A stretch of 44,661 nucleotides of DNA from a bacterium (GCA_021794175.1 JAJYRI010000011.1:1-44661), one strand, 5' to 3'; positions 1 to 7,363 are shown, numbered from the stretch's first letter. Notes: generated from the letters alone by a model not told the origin. Program-made: numbers and translations.

Positions 1-1371
1 CAGGAGCGACCGCGCAAGCGAAGCGTTCTCGGCGAGCGGGCGATCTCGCAGAGCGAGCCGCCCGAGATCCTCCGGGCTCGCAATTCGATCCGCAGCCGCA
101 CCGCCGTCCGGAGCGAATGCCGCGAGTGTCGCTCGCGCCAGCCGATCGGCACGTTGGAAGAAACGCTCGTCGCCGAGCGCCTCGTAGGCGTCGAGCGAGG
201 CGGCGATCGTCGCGCACTGGTCGGCGAGCATGCCGCCGACGCGCGGCTCCTCGCCGCGACGCCAGACGCGAAGCATCAAGCCGTCGCTTCCGCACATGCG
301 ATCTTCGAGCGTGTCGAGGACGCGCCGCGCGATCTCGGCGAGTTCGTCCTCCCCGGTCACGACGGCGATCTGCGCGAAGGCTCCGGCGAGCGCGGCGCTC
401 CAAGCGGTGTAGGAGGTCGGGTCGACGTAGGGTCTCTCGCAGCGCGCTCGCTCGAGCGCATCGAGCGAAAAGTAGCGCTCGTCAGCATCCTGACTGCCGA
501 GAAAGACGCCGCGCTCTTCATCGTAGAGCGTCGCGCGCACGTAGGCAGTGCTTTGCGCCAGCGCGCTCTGAAGCGCGGCATCGTTTTCGTAAGCGAGCAG
601 GCGCGCGAAAATACGCAAAAGCGCACCGTGATCTTCGGCCATCTTTTCAAAATGCGGCACCGACCAATCCGCAGTCGTCGAATAGCGAAAGAAACCGCCT
701 TCGATACGATCGTACGTGCCGCCGCCGGCCATCGCGCGCAGCGTGCGTATCAACATCGCCAGCGACTCGGAGCGTCCCGCCAAGCCGTCGTCGAGCAAAA
801 ATTCGAGAAGATCGCATTGGGGAAATTTCGGCGCATCCCCAAAGCCGCCGTTGCGCTCGTCGTAGCTCGCGCGCGCTGTTTCGACGACGAAATCCGGGGC
901 GCTCGCATCGATCTCGGTCGCCGTCCCGGCTTCCTCGTCCCGGCGGCTCGCTTCGTGCATGAGTTCTTCGATTTTGTCGCGATGCTCGGTGTAATAGTGT
1001 GCGATCCGCGCAAGCGCCTGACGCATCGCCGGTGGGGGAAGGTAGGTCGCTCCGGTAAGAATCGATCCGTCGGGCGCGAGAAAGGCCGTCGTCGGCCAAC
1101 CGCCCATATTGTAGCGCGCGTTGATATCGGGGCGTTCGTCATTGTCCACGCGGATCGGCACGAAATCACGCGCGATTGCGGCGATGACTTCCGGATCGGA
1201 GTAACTCGTTTCGTCCATCACATGGCACCAATGGCACCAGACCGCCGAGAGCGAGAGCAAGATCGGGCGATCGCTCGATCGGGCGAGCGCGAACGCCTCC
1301 GCGCCCCAGGCGTGCCAGGGGATTTCGGCGGCGCGATTCGGTCGCGGCGAAAAGCGAAAGCCGTCAGACAT
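1..1371 (-). CDS. DUF255 / thioredoxin-fold protein (YyaL/SPATA20 family), C-terminus outside window
   Basis: The frame opens with ATG at 1371 and is still open at base 1, so only the first 457 residues are seen; the family is usually about 650-700 residues. Residues about 15-130 form the thioredoxin-like domain: ILLSLSAVWCHWCHVM carries the CxxC pair C46/C49, followed by a WPTTAFLAPDG strand. After about residue 150 the sequence (GGFGDAPKFPQ, then repeated helices) matches the six-hairpin glycosidase-like part of the family. Cellular function of the family is poorly defined; a redox role is inferred from CxxC only. It overlaps the upstream membrane-protein gene by 8 nt, suggesting co-translation. 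The family call is firm, the physiological role is not. Confidence 0.93.
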   Translation of the reverse strand, partial: MSDGFRFSPRPNRAAEIPWHAWGAEAFALARSSDRPILLSLSAVWCHWCHVMDETSYSDPEVIAAIARDFVPIRVDNDERPDINARYNMGGWPTTAFLAPDGSILTGATYLPPPAMRQALARIAHYYTEHRDKIEELMHEASRRDEEAGTATEIDASAPDFVVETARASYDERNGGFGDAPKFPQCDLLEFLLDDGLAGRSESLAMLIRTLRAMAGGGTYDRIEGGFFRYSTTADWSVPHFEKMAEDHGALLRIFARLLAYENDAALQSALAQSTAYVRATLYDEERGVFLGSQDADERYFSLDALERARCERPYVDPTSYTAWSAALAGAFAQIAVVTGEDELAEIARRVLDTLEDRMCGSDGLMLRVWRRGEEPRVGGMLADQCATIAASLDAYEALGDERFFQRADRLARATLAAFAPDGGAAADRIASPEDLGRLALRDRPLAENASLARSLL

Positions 1372-1642
1372 CGGAGAAACCTCGCAAAAATGAAGTCGCG
1401 TAAAAGACGATAACGAGCGTCAACACGGCGTCGAGCGGTACCGTGGGAAGGTGCAACGCTTCGGCGGCTGCAATCGCGAGCGCGAAAAGAAGACCGAGCG
1501 CCGCATAACGCCGATGTTTACGCGGCGTCATCGCGTAGACCTCGTCTGCGTAGGGGTGACCTGCATTCCGTCGCGATGAAAGAAAAGCGGCGACCGCGAG
1601 TGCGAGCGCTGCGAGTATCCCAAAGAGATCGACGGAAGGCAC
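1364..1642 (-). CDS. small membrane protein, unknown function
   Basis: A 92-residue protein with three hydrophobic stretches (about residues 5-22, 46-63 and 70-86) separated by a basic loop with RKHRR, so probably a small inner-membrane protein. The stop codon lies inside the start of the DUF255 gene (8-nt overlap), so the two are likely one transcript. I do not recognise a family. High GC and codon use match the neighbours, and the coupled arrangement supports it being real. Confidence 0.7.
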   Translation of the reverse strand: MPSVDLFGILAALALAVAAFLSSRRNAGHPYADEVYAMTPRKHRRYAALGLLFALAIAAAEALHLPTVPLDAVLTLVIVFYATSFLRGFSDV

Positions 1643-1782
1643 GATGCGTCGCCGTGCCTAACGCAGAGCCGTTGTGGCTGAAACGAGCGAGAACGATCGG
1701 CGGGAACTGCAGCGGCGCGCACGCCGCGCGAGCATACTCGGTTTGATCGCCATCGTGCTTGCATGCATAGCGTTCGCCGCCC

Positions 1783-2958
1783 TCATGACGACTCTGCGGG
1801 CGCGTTAAGCGGCGGCCGCCCGAGTCGCAGCCCGAGTGCGAGCGCGATGGCGGCGAACACCAGCGATTCGATGCCCGCAAATGGGCTGCCCCAGCGCGTC
1901 AGCATGCCGGTCGAGATCGGCGGAGCGATGACGCCGGCGACCGAGTCGAGCGACGAACTGACGCCCAATACCGTCCCCTGTTCGCGCTCCGATGCGAGCG
2001 CGCTGATCGACGCGGTGATGCCGGTGTTCGCAAAGCCGACGCCGATGGTAAGGCTGATGTAGGCAACGGCGAGCAAGAGCAGGTTGTGTACGAACGGCAA
2101 AAGTGCGAGCGCGAGGACGAGGAGCGCAAGCCCGATCGTCGACATCCGCCGGTCGCCGAACCGTTCCGACGCCCGCCCGATCAACACCGCATTGACCAAG
2201 ACGGTGAACGCGGCATAGACGGCAAAGGCGATATCGGTTTGGAAGAGCGTAAAACCGAGCTGTCCTTGGAGATAGAGGGCGATGACGCTGTAATATCCAT
2301 AGAGCGCGAGGGAGAGCGCGAGCTTTTGCCGCAAAATTCGCGCCAGGTGCGGATTCCGTAACGTTGCGAACACATCGCCGAAGCCGACATGCGCGTCCTG
2401 TTCTTCGGGTTTGGTTTTCGATTCGGGAAGCATAAAATAGGTGACGAGCAGCGTAATAAATTGCAGCGCCGCCGCCGCGAGAAACGGTGCGGTGAAACCG
2501 AAACGCGCGAAGAGTAAGCCTCCGCCGACCGGGCCGAAAACCATGGCGCCGGCGAAGGTCGCGCCGATATATCCGAAGGCGCGCGCACGTTCGTTCGGGG
2601 CGACGAGATCGGCGACATACGCTTGCGTGATGCTGATATTCCCGCCGGAGAGCCCTTCGATGATGCGCGCGATAAAGACGATGAGGAGATTCGGTGCGAA
2701 GGCCAACGTCGCCCAACCTATCGTCGCGCCGATCTGGCTGATGATGAGCACGTGTTTGCGCCCGATTCGATCCGAGGCGTTGCCCCAGAGCGGCGCCGCG
2801 ATTAACTGGCAGAGCGAAAACGTCGTAAAGAGCAGCCCGGCGACGACCGGCGCCGCGCCGAAATGCGTTACGAAATAGGGCAGCATCGGAATCAGCATGC
2901 TGAAACCGAGGATATCGATAAACGTGATACCGAGAATCGGCGCGAGTTTTCGAATCAT
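1783..2958 (-). CDS. MFS transporter, TetA-like 12-TM drug/proton antiporter type
   Basis: A full-length major facilitator protein (391 residues). The N-terminus FIDILGFSMLIPMLPYFV is typical of DHA1/TetA-type efflux pumps. Loop 2-3 carries motif A (GNASDRIGRK, about residues 59-68) and the region around residues 105-112 (IEGLSGGN) precedes TM4/5; TM5 has the motif-C-like GPVGGGLL. Expected role is proton-driven export of a small molecule from the cytoplasm; substrate cannot be inferred. It is transcribed alone, about 140 nt upstream of the small membrane-protein gene, and away from the tRNA-Leu on the opposite strand. Confidence 0.93.
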   Translation of the reverse strand: MIRKLAPILGITFIDILGFSMLIPMLPYFVTHFGAAPVVAGLLFTTFSLCQLIAAPLWGNASDRIGRKHVLIISQIGATIGWATLAFAPNLLIVFIARIIEGLSGGNISITQAYVADLVAPNERARAFGYIGATFAGAMVFGPVGGGLLFARFGFTAPFLAAAALQFITLLVTYFMLPESKTKPEEQDAHVGFGDVFATLRNPHLARILRQKLALSLALYGYYSVIALYLQGQLGFTLFQTDIAFAVYAAFTVLVNAVLIGRASERFGDRRMSTIGLALLVLALALLPFVHNLLLLAVAYISLTIGVGFANTGITASISALASEREQGTVLGVSSSLDSVAGVIAPPISTGMLTRWGSPFAGIESLVFAAIALALGLRLGRPPLNAPAESS

Positions 2959-3073
2959 AGAGCTCTGGTGGTTAGGGACACGGGATGGGCGCGGAAGGCT
3001 TCATGGGGCGAGCGCCGGCGGCCGGAGCCGCACGGAGGGCGGCGCCCCGTGGGCGCGAATGAAGGCGGGCCGT

Positions 3074-3160
3074 GCCCAGGTGGCGGAATTGGTAGACGCG
3101 CTGGTTTCAGGTATCAGTGGTGGCAACACCGTGGGGGTTCGAGTCCCTTCCTGGGCACCA
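3074..3160 (+). tRNA. tRNA-Leu (anticodon CAG)
   Basis: Class II tRNA of 87 nt with encoded CCA. The acceptor GCCCAGG (3074-3080) pairs perfectly with CCTGGGC (3150-3156), followed by discriminator A3157 and CCA 3158-3160. The D-arm region GGCGGAATTGGTAGACGC is typical of bacterial tRNA-Leu. The anticodon stem-loop CTGGT-TTCAGGT-ATCAG puts CAG at 3108-3110. A long variable arm and the T-loop GGTTCGAGTCC follow. Confidence 0.98.
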
Positions 3161-3176
3161 AGCGGCAAAGCGGCAG

Positions 3177-3204
3177 AAGCGCCCTCGTTCGAACGAGGCG
3201 CTTT
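3177..3204 (+). terminator. intrinsic terminator after tRNA-Leu
   Basis: Stem AAGCGCC (3177-3183) / GGCGCTT (3197-3203) continues, after one bulged C, into the self-complementary TCGTTCGAACGA, then runs into TTTC. It starts 17 nt after the tRNA CCA and faces the same way, so it probably ends the tRNA transcript. Confidence 0.75.
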
Positions 3205-3269
3205 CGGTCGTTCCTCTCGGCTCCCCATGGAGTTCACCGTCCCCCAATCTGCCGGCTTCCAATCTCGTG

Positions 3270-3298
3270 TTGCTGAAGGGTTAACCAACTGGTAAACT
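3270..3298 (+). promoter_or_regulatory. sigma70-type promoter of Phd/PIN module
   Basis: TTGCTG (3270-3275), 17-nt spacer, TAAACT (3293-3298). The -10 ends 6 nt before the antitoxin ATG at 3305, so transcription would start at or next to the A of the ATG (leaderless mRNA). A matching arrangement precedes the MazF module. Confidence 0.6.
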
Positions 3299-3304
3299 AG
3301 AAAT

Positions 3305-3556
3305 ATGAAAAAAGTAGGAGTTTTCGAGGGGAAGACACGCTTTTCGGCTTTGATCGCCGATTCGCTTAAAGGCGAAACGACGATCGTTACGCGAAACGGC
3401 CGCCCCGTTGCCGAGATCGGCCCAGTGAAAAGCACGGAGGTCGAGCGCGGCAAGACCGCGGCTATGCGTTTGGAGGCACTGCGGTCGCGCCTCGCTGCGG
3501 AAGGAAAGCTGAAACACCTCGATATTCGTTCGCTTATCGACGAAGGCCGTTCGTGA
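3305..3556 (+). CDS. Phd/YefM-type antitoxin
   Basis: An 83-residue protein. The N-terminal part (KTRFSALIADSLKGETTIVTRNGRPVAEIGPV) is the classic prevent-host-death fold: short helix with a conserved LI, then a beta-hairpin with RNGRPVA. The basic/acidic C-terminal helix (residues about 50-83) would bind and neutralise the toxin. It overlaps the PIN toxin gene by 4 nt (GTGA), the usual coupling of such modules. Expected to autoregulate its operon by binding the promoter region at 3270-3298. There is no ribosome-binding site, consistent with the leaderless promoter. Confidence 0.88.
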   Translation: MKKVGVFEGKTRFSALIADSLKGETTIVTRNGRPVAEIGPVKSTEVERGKTAAMRLEALRSRLAAEGKLKHLDIRSLIDEGRS

Positions 3557-3954
3557 TCGTCGTCGACGCGAGCATGGTCCTCGGCTGGGCGCTCGCGGAG
3601 GAGCTCGGAGCGGAAGCGGTCGCAGCGCGAGCGTATGTCAGCGAATTTGGCGGCTACGTGCCTGGAAACTTTCACACGGAGGTCGCGCACGGTTTGTTGC
3701 AAGCCGAGCGACGCAAGCGCATCACTGCGAGCGACGCCTCGGCGGCACTCGCGGATATTTTAGATCTTGCGTTGACGGTCGAACCACCGAATCCGCATGT
3801 CATCGTTTCGAGCGCGCGCGAGTATGGCCTTACGGGCTACGATGCGGCATATCTTGCGCTTGCACTTCAGTCGGGATATCCGCTTGCAACGGGCGACGAG
3901 CAACTTCGCAAAGCTGCACGGAATGCAAAACTCCTATGGAATGACGGTTCTTGA
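3553..3954 (+). CDS. PIN-domain ribonuclease toxin (VapC-like)
   Basis: A 133-residue PIN domain starting at GTG 3553 inside the antitoxin stop. Acidic residues expected for Mg2+ binding are visible: VVDASMVLGWAL (first Asp), the central FHTEVAHGLL (Glu), GYDAAYLALA (third Asp) and LATGDEQL (fourth). The fold and length match VapC-family RNases, which cleave specific tRNA or rRNA sites; the target cannot be predicted. Partner is the Phd-type protein just upstream. Confidence 0.92.
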   Translation: MIVVDASMVLGWALAEELGAEAVAARAYVSEFGGYVPGNFHTEVAHGLLQAERRKRITASDASAALADILDLALTVEPPNPHVIVSSAREYGLTGYDAAYLALALQSGYPLATGDEQLRKAARNAKLLWNDGS

Positions 3955-3974
3955 AATCATCCTCACCGAGATCG

Positions 3975-4097
3975 GTGCACTATCGTTTCAGTGCTCTTTG
4001 CTTCGACCTCGACGGCACCTTGATCGATCCGTATCCCGGAATATCTCAGAGTATCGCCTTTGCGCTCGAACGGCTCGGTGTCTCGAAGCCGATCTAA
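3975..4097 (+). pseudogene. truncated HAD-superfamily phosphatase, N-terminal 40 residues only
   Basis: From GTG 3975 the frame reads 40 residues including CFDLDGTLIDPYPGISQSIA, the motif I DxDGT and cap-start signature of phosphoglycolate-phosphatase-like HAD hydrolases, then ends at TAA 4097. A real enzyme needs about 220 residues with motifs II-IV, and none are found downstream before the convergent gene at 4152. It therefore looks like the 5' remnant of a deleted gene left between the toxin module and the YbjQ pair. Confidence 0.72.
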
Positions 4098-4151
4098 CGG
4101 ACTGCCGAGCGTTTATCGTCGTTTGTTTTCGCCGATCGCTCGCGTGTAGCG

Positions 4152-4442
4152 CTATCGAACCTCGATGTAGTCGCGCTCGCCGTTCGTCGGGTTGTAGCGG
4201 ACTTCGAGGAGTTTGCCGCTGGTCGGGTCGACGAAGCGTTCCCCGGTCGGCTCCCACCCGGCGGCGTTGCGATCGATCTTCGGGCGATAGCGCGAGCTCT
4301 CGAAGATAACGGCGACGAGCACGACGGCGCCGATAATAAACCACTGACTACCGAGTGGCCACAGGTAATAATTTCCGAAGAACAGCGTAGCGCCCGAGAG
4401 CACGAATACCGCTGCGGCGACGAGAAGAAAGCGTTTCAACAT
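4152..4442 (-). CDS. small membrane protein downstream of YbjQ-family gene
   Basis: A 96-residue protein with two N-terminal hydrophobic segments (about residues 4-22 and 32-47) and a polar C-terminal domain with WEPTGERFVDPTSGK and YNPTNGERDYIEVR. The tail resembles short repeats seen in small envelope proteins, but I do not recognise a named family. It starts 3 nt after the YbjQ-family gene stops, so both are one operon. Confidence 0.72.
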   Translation of the reverse strand: MLKRFLLVAAAVFVLSGATLFFGNYYLWPLGSQWFIIGAVVLVAVIFESSRYRPKIDRNAAGWEPTGERFVDPTSGKLLEVRYNPTNGERDYIEVR

Positions 4443-4445
4443 TGC

Positions 4446-4769
4446 TTACGCCTCCGGTTCGATAACGCACGCCGTGCCGTAGGCGACGATCTCGCTCATC
4501 ATCTGTCCGAGTTCCGACGAATCGAAACGCATCGAGAGCACGGCGTTTGCCCCCATACTTTGTGCGTTCTGCACCATGCGGTCGAGCGCGTGGCGACGCG
4601 CCTCTTCGAGCATCTCGGTATATTCGGTAATCTCACCGCCGCCGAGCGAGCGAAGGCCGGCCATGATATTGCCGCCGAGGCCGCGGCTGCGAACGACGAT
4701 GCCGAAGACCTGTCCCTTCATCTCGCGAATGCGCGATCCGGCGACGGTCGGCGTAGTAACAACGAGCAT
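4446..4769 (-). CDS. YbjQ/UPF0145 (DUF74) family protein
   Basis: A 107-residue protein covering the whole family. Characteristic segments are the N-terminal VVTTPTVAGSRIREMKGQVFGIVVRSRG, the central LGGGEITEYTEMLEEARRHALDRM and the C-terminal GANAVLSMRFDSS...VAYGTACVIE. Family members form pentameric rings; a heavy-metal-binding role has been suggested from fold, not proven. A good ribosome-binding site (GGGAGG, 8 nt before ATG) fixes the start. Operon with the small membrane protein downstream. Confidence 0.95.
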   Translation of the reverse strand: MLVVTTPTVAGSRIREMKGQVFGIVVRSRGLGGNIMAGLRSLGGGEITEYTEMLEEARRHALDRMVQNAQSMGANAVLSMRFDSSELGQMMSEIVAYGTACVIEPEA

Positions 4770-4837
4770 ATGAAACCTCCCTTTCGGCCGTACCTACTCG
4801 GGGCGCGCGCCGAAAGTTTCCGTTGCGAGGCTGAAAA

Positions 4838-4873
4838 TCATAGGGGAACGACCATTCGATCGTTCCCCTATGA
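4838..4873 (-). terminator. intrinsic terminator, 14-bp perfect stem
   Basis: TCATAGGGGAACGA (4838-4851) pairs perfectly with TCGTTCCCCTATGA (4860-4873) around an 8-nt loop. On the minus strand the stem is followed by TTTTC, giving the shape of an intrinsic terminator for a transcript coming from about 5.1 kb. A second, weaker hairpin at 4933-4969 precedes it. Confidence 0.6.
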
Positions 4874-4988
4874 CCTGCTGCACTCTCCTGAAGGAGGGTC
4901 TGGGTGCGCGCGGTGGAGGTCGCTCGCACCCATTTCCCCTCGTCGACGGCAAGCCGTTGCCGAGGGAAAGTTTATCGATGTTTCGTCG

Positions 4989-5147
4989 TTAATTGAGCCG
5001 TTTGAGTACGGCGGAGAAGCCCGATACGCGCGGGCCCCAGCCGCTGAATCCCGTTCCGAACTGCGTCGTTGCAATGACGCGCGTCATCGAGATCACCGGC
5101 TCTTGTGCTTCGACTACCGTTGTCGTGGTTTCCGAAGTCGCTTTCAT
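4989..5147 (-). CDS. candidate small gene, 52 residues, unknown
   Basis: ATG 5147 to TAA 4989 encodes 52 residues: a Thr-rich start (ATSETTTTVVEAQEP), a middle VISMTRVIATTQFGTGF and a Gly/Trp/Ser C-terminal part ending FSAVLKRLN. A purine-rich AAAGGGA lies about 6 nt before the ATG. The frame sits on its own transcript-like unit: it is divergent from the wHTH regulator at 5514, and two hairpins (4933-4969, 4838-4873) follow it. No signal peptide or known motif. It may be a small regulatory or secreted peptide, or by chance; evidence is modest. Confidence 0.4.
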   Translation of the reverse strand: MKATSETTTTVVEAQEPVISMTRVIATTQFGTGFSGWGPRVSGFSAVLKRLN

Positions 5148-5513
5148 AAATATCCCTTTCGTTTTCGCGTCGCTCTGCGCGAATCGCAGCGCTAACGTAC
5201 ATCCCCTACTACGCGCACTCTACGATATTTGTTTCACCTCGAAAGAATAATTGTTGCAGATGAATGAATGATGAATAACGTGTGACAGTCGCACGGAAAG
5301 ACGGGAAAATATGCGCAGTATAACGCGACCTACGTCGGCGATTCGTCGCGCGGATCGGCCGGGCGAGCGGCAAGGGATGCCGGCCCCCGTCGCGGGCTCC
5401 GAGCCCCCGCAACCTGCCCCGCCGGCCTCGCCGGGCGGCCGTGCCCCCGCAAAAGCCTGAGGGGAGTGAAACGTTGAGGTGGAAGCAAGCGTACTATAGG
5501 TGAGGTAACTTTC
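5148..5513. other. divergent intergenic region with ATGAAT repeats
   Basis: This 366-nt gap separates the candidate 52-aa gene (minus) from the wHTH/TPR regulator (plus). It contains an AT-richer core (about 5221-5325) with repeated ATGAAT units at 5260-5275, and a very GC-rich stretch (5335-5460) with repeated GCCCCCGC/CCCGCC blocks. OmpR/ToxR-type regulators bind direct repeats, so the ATGAAT repeats are candidate binding sites. No gene is supported here. Confidence 0.35.
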
Positions 5514-6938
5514 GTGGAACGACTCATTTTCGGCCCGTTCGAGCTGGACGTCGAGCGGCTGGTGCTCAGCGCCGGCGGCACCCAGCTCGCCCTGGGCCCC
5601 AAGGTGGTAGAGACGCTGCTCGCGCTCGCCGAGCGCCCCGGCGAGATCCTTTCGAAGCGGGAACTGCTCGCCCGGATCTGGCCCGAGGGCTTTATCGAAG
5701 AGGCAAGCCTCTCCCAGAACGTCTACGTGCTGCGCAAGACGATGCGCGCCCACTGGAGCGGTGAGGTTATCGAGACGCTCCCGCGCCGGGGATACCGCTT
5801 CGTCGCGCCGATTGAAGCCGCTCCCGCCGTCGCAGCCGCCCAGATCCTTCCGCAGCAGCCTGCCCTCGCCGCCCCTGCCTTTGCCGTTCCGGCCGCGAAG
5901 CGCCGCTGGCTGCCCTCGGCGATCGCCCTCGCTGCCGTCCTCGTTTTCGGCGCGCTCGGCCTGCGGCTCGTCGCGTTGCGCGGCGATGCGCAGACCCGCA
6001 CCCTTCCGCCGAGTGCCCAGCGCCTCTATGCGTTGGGGCGTTACTACTGGAACGAGCGAAGCCAGACGAGCCTCCTGCGAAGCCTCGCCTATTTCCACCG
6101 TGTCGTTGCCCTCGCGCCGCACGATCCGCGCGGCTACGAGGCGCTTGCATCGGCTGAGGCGATGATGGGCGATTACGGCTACGGCGTTCCGGCTCGGGAT
6201 TATTCTGCAGCCGGGAAGTACGCAAAGCAGGCGATCGCGCTTGACCCCAACGCCGGCGAGGCCTATGCGGCGCTCGGTGCGATCGCGCTCGACCGCCACG
6301 ACTTTGCAAGTGCAAATCGCCTCCTCCGGAAGGCCGTAAAACTCGCGCCGAAGGATGCGCCGGCGCGCGAGTGGCTCGGTATTCTACGTCTCAATAACGG
6401 CGATGCCGCCGCGGGCTATCGCGATTTGCGGCTTGCCGCCCACCTCGATCCGCTCTCGACGGCGACGACGGCGTGGCTTGCGCAGGCGGCATATTTCGAC
6501 CGCCACTTCCACCAGGCGATCGCCTACGCGCACCAAGCGCTCGATCTCGATCCGCAGCGCCTCGACACGATGACGACGATCGGGTTAGCGCAGGAGGCAC
6601 TCGGGAAAAACCGCCAGGCGACCAAAACGTTTGAAGCGTTCGCGGGGCGTTGTGCGAGTTGTCGCAACGAAGGCGCCGCGCTGCTCGCCGATCTCTATGC
6701 ACGCGAAGGAAAGCGCGCGCTCGCGCAACACGAACTCGCACTCGCGCGTGCCGACGTGCACGACGTAGGGCGTGACGATTTAGCGTTCGCGTTCGCCGCA
6801 CTCGGGAAACGCGGGCGGGCGTTGGCGGTACTCGCTCACGCCGGCGCCGCAACGCATCTGGCGTTCGAGATGGATCCGCGCTTCGATAGCCTGCGCGGAT
6901 TTCCGGTCTACCGCTCGGTTCCACGCGTCTCTTCGTGA
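5514..6938 (+). CDS. winged-helix (OmpR/CadC-type) regulator with TPR C-terminus
   Basis: Starts at GTG 5514 behind AGGTGAGG. Residues 1-100 form an OmpR/PhoB-type winged helix (FGPFELDVERLVLSAGG, LLARIWPEGF, SLSQNVYVLRKTM, IETLPRRGYRFVAPIE); unlike two-component regulators there is no receiver domain. A hydrophobic segment (about 126-148) suggests a CadC-like one-pass membrane regulator, although such predicted segments also occur in cytosolic family members. Residues about 165-460 are TPR-like helical repeats (YALGRYYWN, AYAALGAIALDRHDFASA, YAHQALDLDPQRLDT), probably a ligand- or protein-binding sensor. The last 4 nt overlap the selenoprotein gene, so it may regulate that gene or share its transcript. 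Confidence 0.88.
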   Translation: MERLIFGPFELDVERLVLSAGGTQLALGPKVVETLLALAERPGEILSKRELLARIWPEGFIEEASLSQNVYVLRKTMRAHWSGEVIETLPRRGYRFVAPIEAAPAVAAAQILPQQPALAAPAFAVPAAKRRWLPSAIALAAVLVFGALGLRLVALRGDAQTRTLPPSAQRLYALGRYYWNERSQTSLLRSLAYFHRVVALAPHDPRGYEALASAEAMMGDYGYGVPARDYSAAGKYAKQAIALDPNAGEAYAALGAIALDRHDFASANRLLRKAVKLAPKDAPAREWLGILRLNNGDAAAGYRDLRLAAHLDPLSTATTAWLAQAAYFDRHFHQAIAYAHQALDLDPQRLDTMTTIGLAQEALGKNRQATKTFEAFAGRCASCRNEGAALLADLYAREGKRALAQHELALARADVHDVGRDDLAFAFAALGKRGRALAVLAHAGAATHLAFEMDPRFDSLRGFPVYRSVPRVSS

Positions 6939-7363
6939 GCGCACCACCGCTGCGCGGCCATCAAAGCGCGCGCGCGACGCTCGACGCCCATGTCGAAGCA
7001 CTGCTCGAGCACGGCCGTATCGACCGACGCGTGAAAGAGCTCGTCGGCGTGATGGTCGCATGGCTCAATGCCTGCGAGTATTGAATGGACGTCCACGGCG
7101 CTTTGGCAAAGCGCCTCGGCGTCGATGAAGCGACCCTTCACGATCTTTCGAATTATGCAACGAGTTCGCGGTTCTCGGGCGTCGAGCGCGCCGCGTTGGC
7201 CGCGGCGGTCGCGCTGACGCGCGAGCCGCGCGCGCTGCCGGAGCATCTGCGCGCAGCGATCGAGGAGAGCGCGAACCGCGACGGCTTCGAAGAGATCGTC
7301 GCAACGATCGGATTATTTAACTATCTGACGCGCCTGCACAACGGCTGCGCGGTGACCGATTAG
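6935..7363 (+). CDS. AhpD/carboxymuconolactone-decarboxylase-like selenoprotein (CxxU, in-frame TGA at 7082-7084)
   Basis: Read from GTG 6935, the frame gives RRVKELVGVMVAWLNACEY, then TGA, then MDVHGALAKRLGVDE and continues to the true stop at 7363: 142 residues with position 50 = TGA. The CMD/AhpD family signature is E-x-V-x(7)-N-x-C-x-Y-C-x(3)-H; here C47 is kept, H54 is kept and the TGA falls exactly on the second catalytic Cys, giving C-x-x-U. Both halves are conserved, with no frameshift. A SECIS-like hairpin lies 12-31 nt after the TGA. Family members are thiol-based peroxidases or reductases, so selenocysteine would raise peroxidatic activity. It overlaps the wHTH/TPR regulator by 4 nt (GTGA). 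Read conventionally it would be two fragments, the second starting at ATG 7085. Confidence 0.85.
7082..7123 (+). promoter_or_regulatory. bacterial SECIS-like element after UGA-Sec codon
   Basis: After TGA 7082-7084 comes a perfect 8-bp hairpin, GGCGCTTT (7097-7104) / AAAGCGCC (7108-7115), with GGC at the apex; opening the last pair gives the loop TGGCA. A lower helix GACG (7088-7091)/CGTC (7120-7123) extends it across an internal loop. Known bacterial SECIS elements sit within the coding region just after the UGA, with a short GC-rich stem and GG at the start of the apical loop about 16-37 nt from the UGA; here the GG is 20 nt away. Confidence 0.72.

Noticed and set aside
117-1413. Long plus-strand open frames opposite the DUF255 gene
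   Set aside because: Arg- and Ala-rich translations without domains; the minus-strand frame encodes a clear thioredoxin-fold protein, so these are high-GC shadows.
5220-6299. 359-codon minus-strand frame opposite the wHTH/TPR regulator
   Set aside because: The plus strand encodes a complete winged helix and TPR repeats; the antisense product lacks features.
7085-7363. Stand-alone gene starting at ATG 7085
   Set aside because: It lacks the catalytic N-terminal half, has no ribosome site, and the upstream half is in the same frame across a single TGA at the Cys position.
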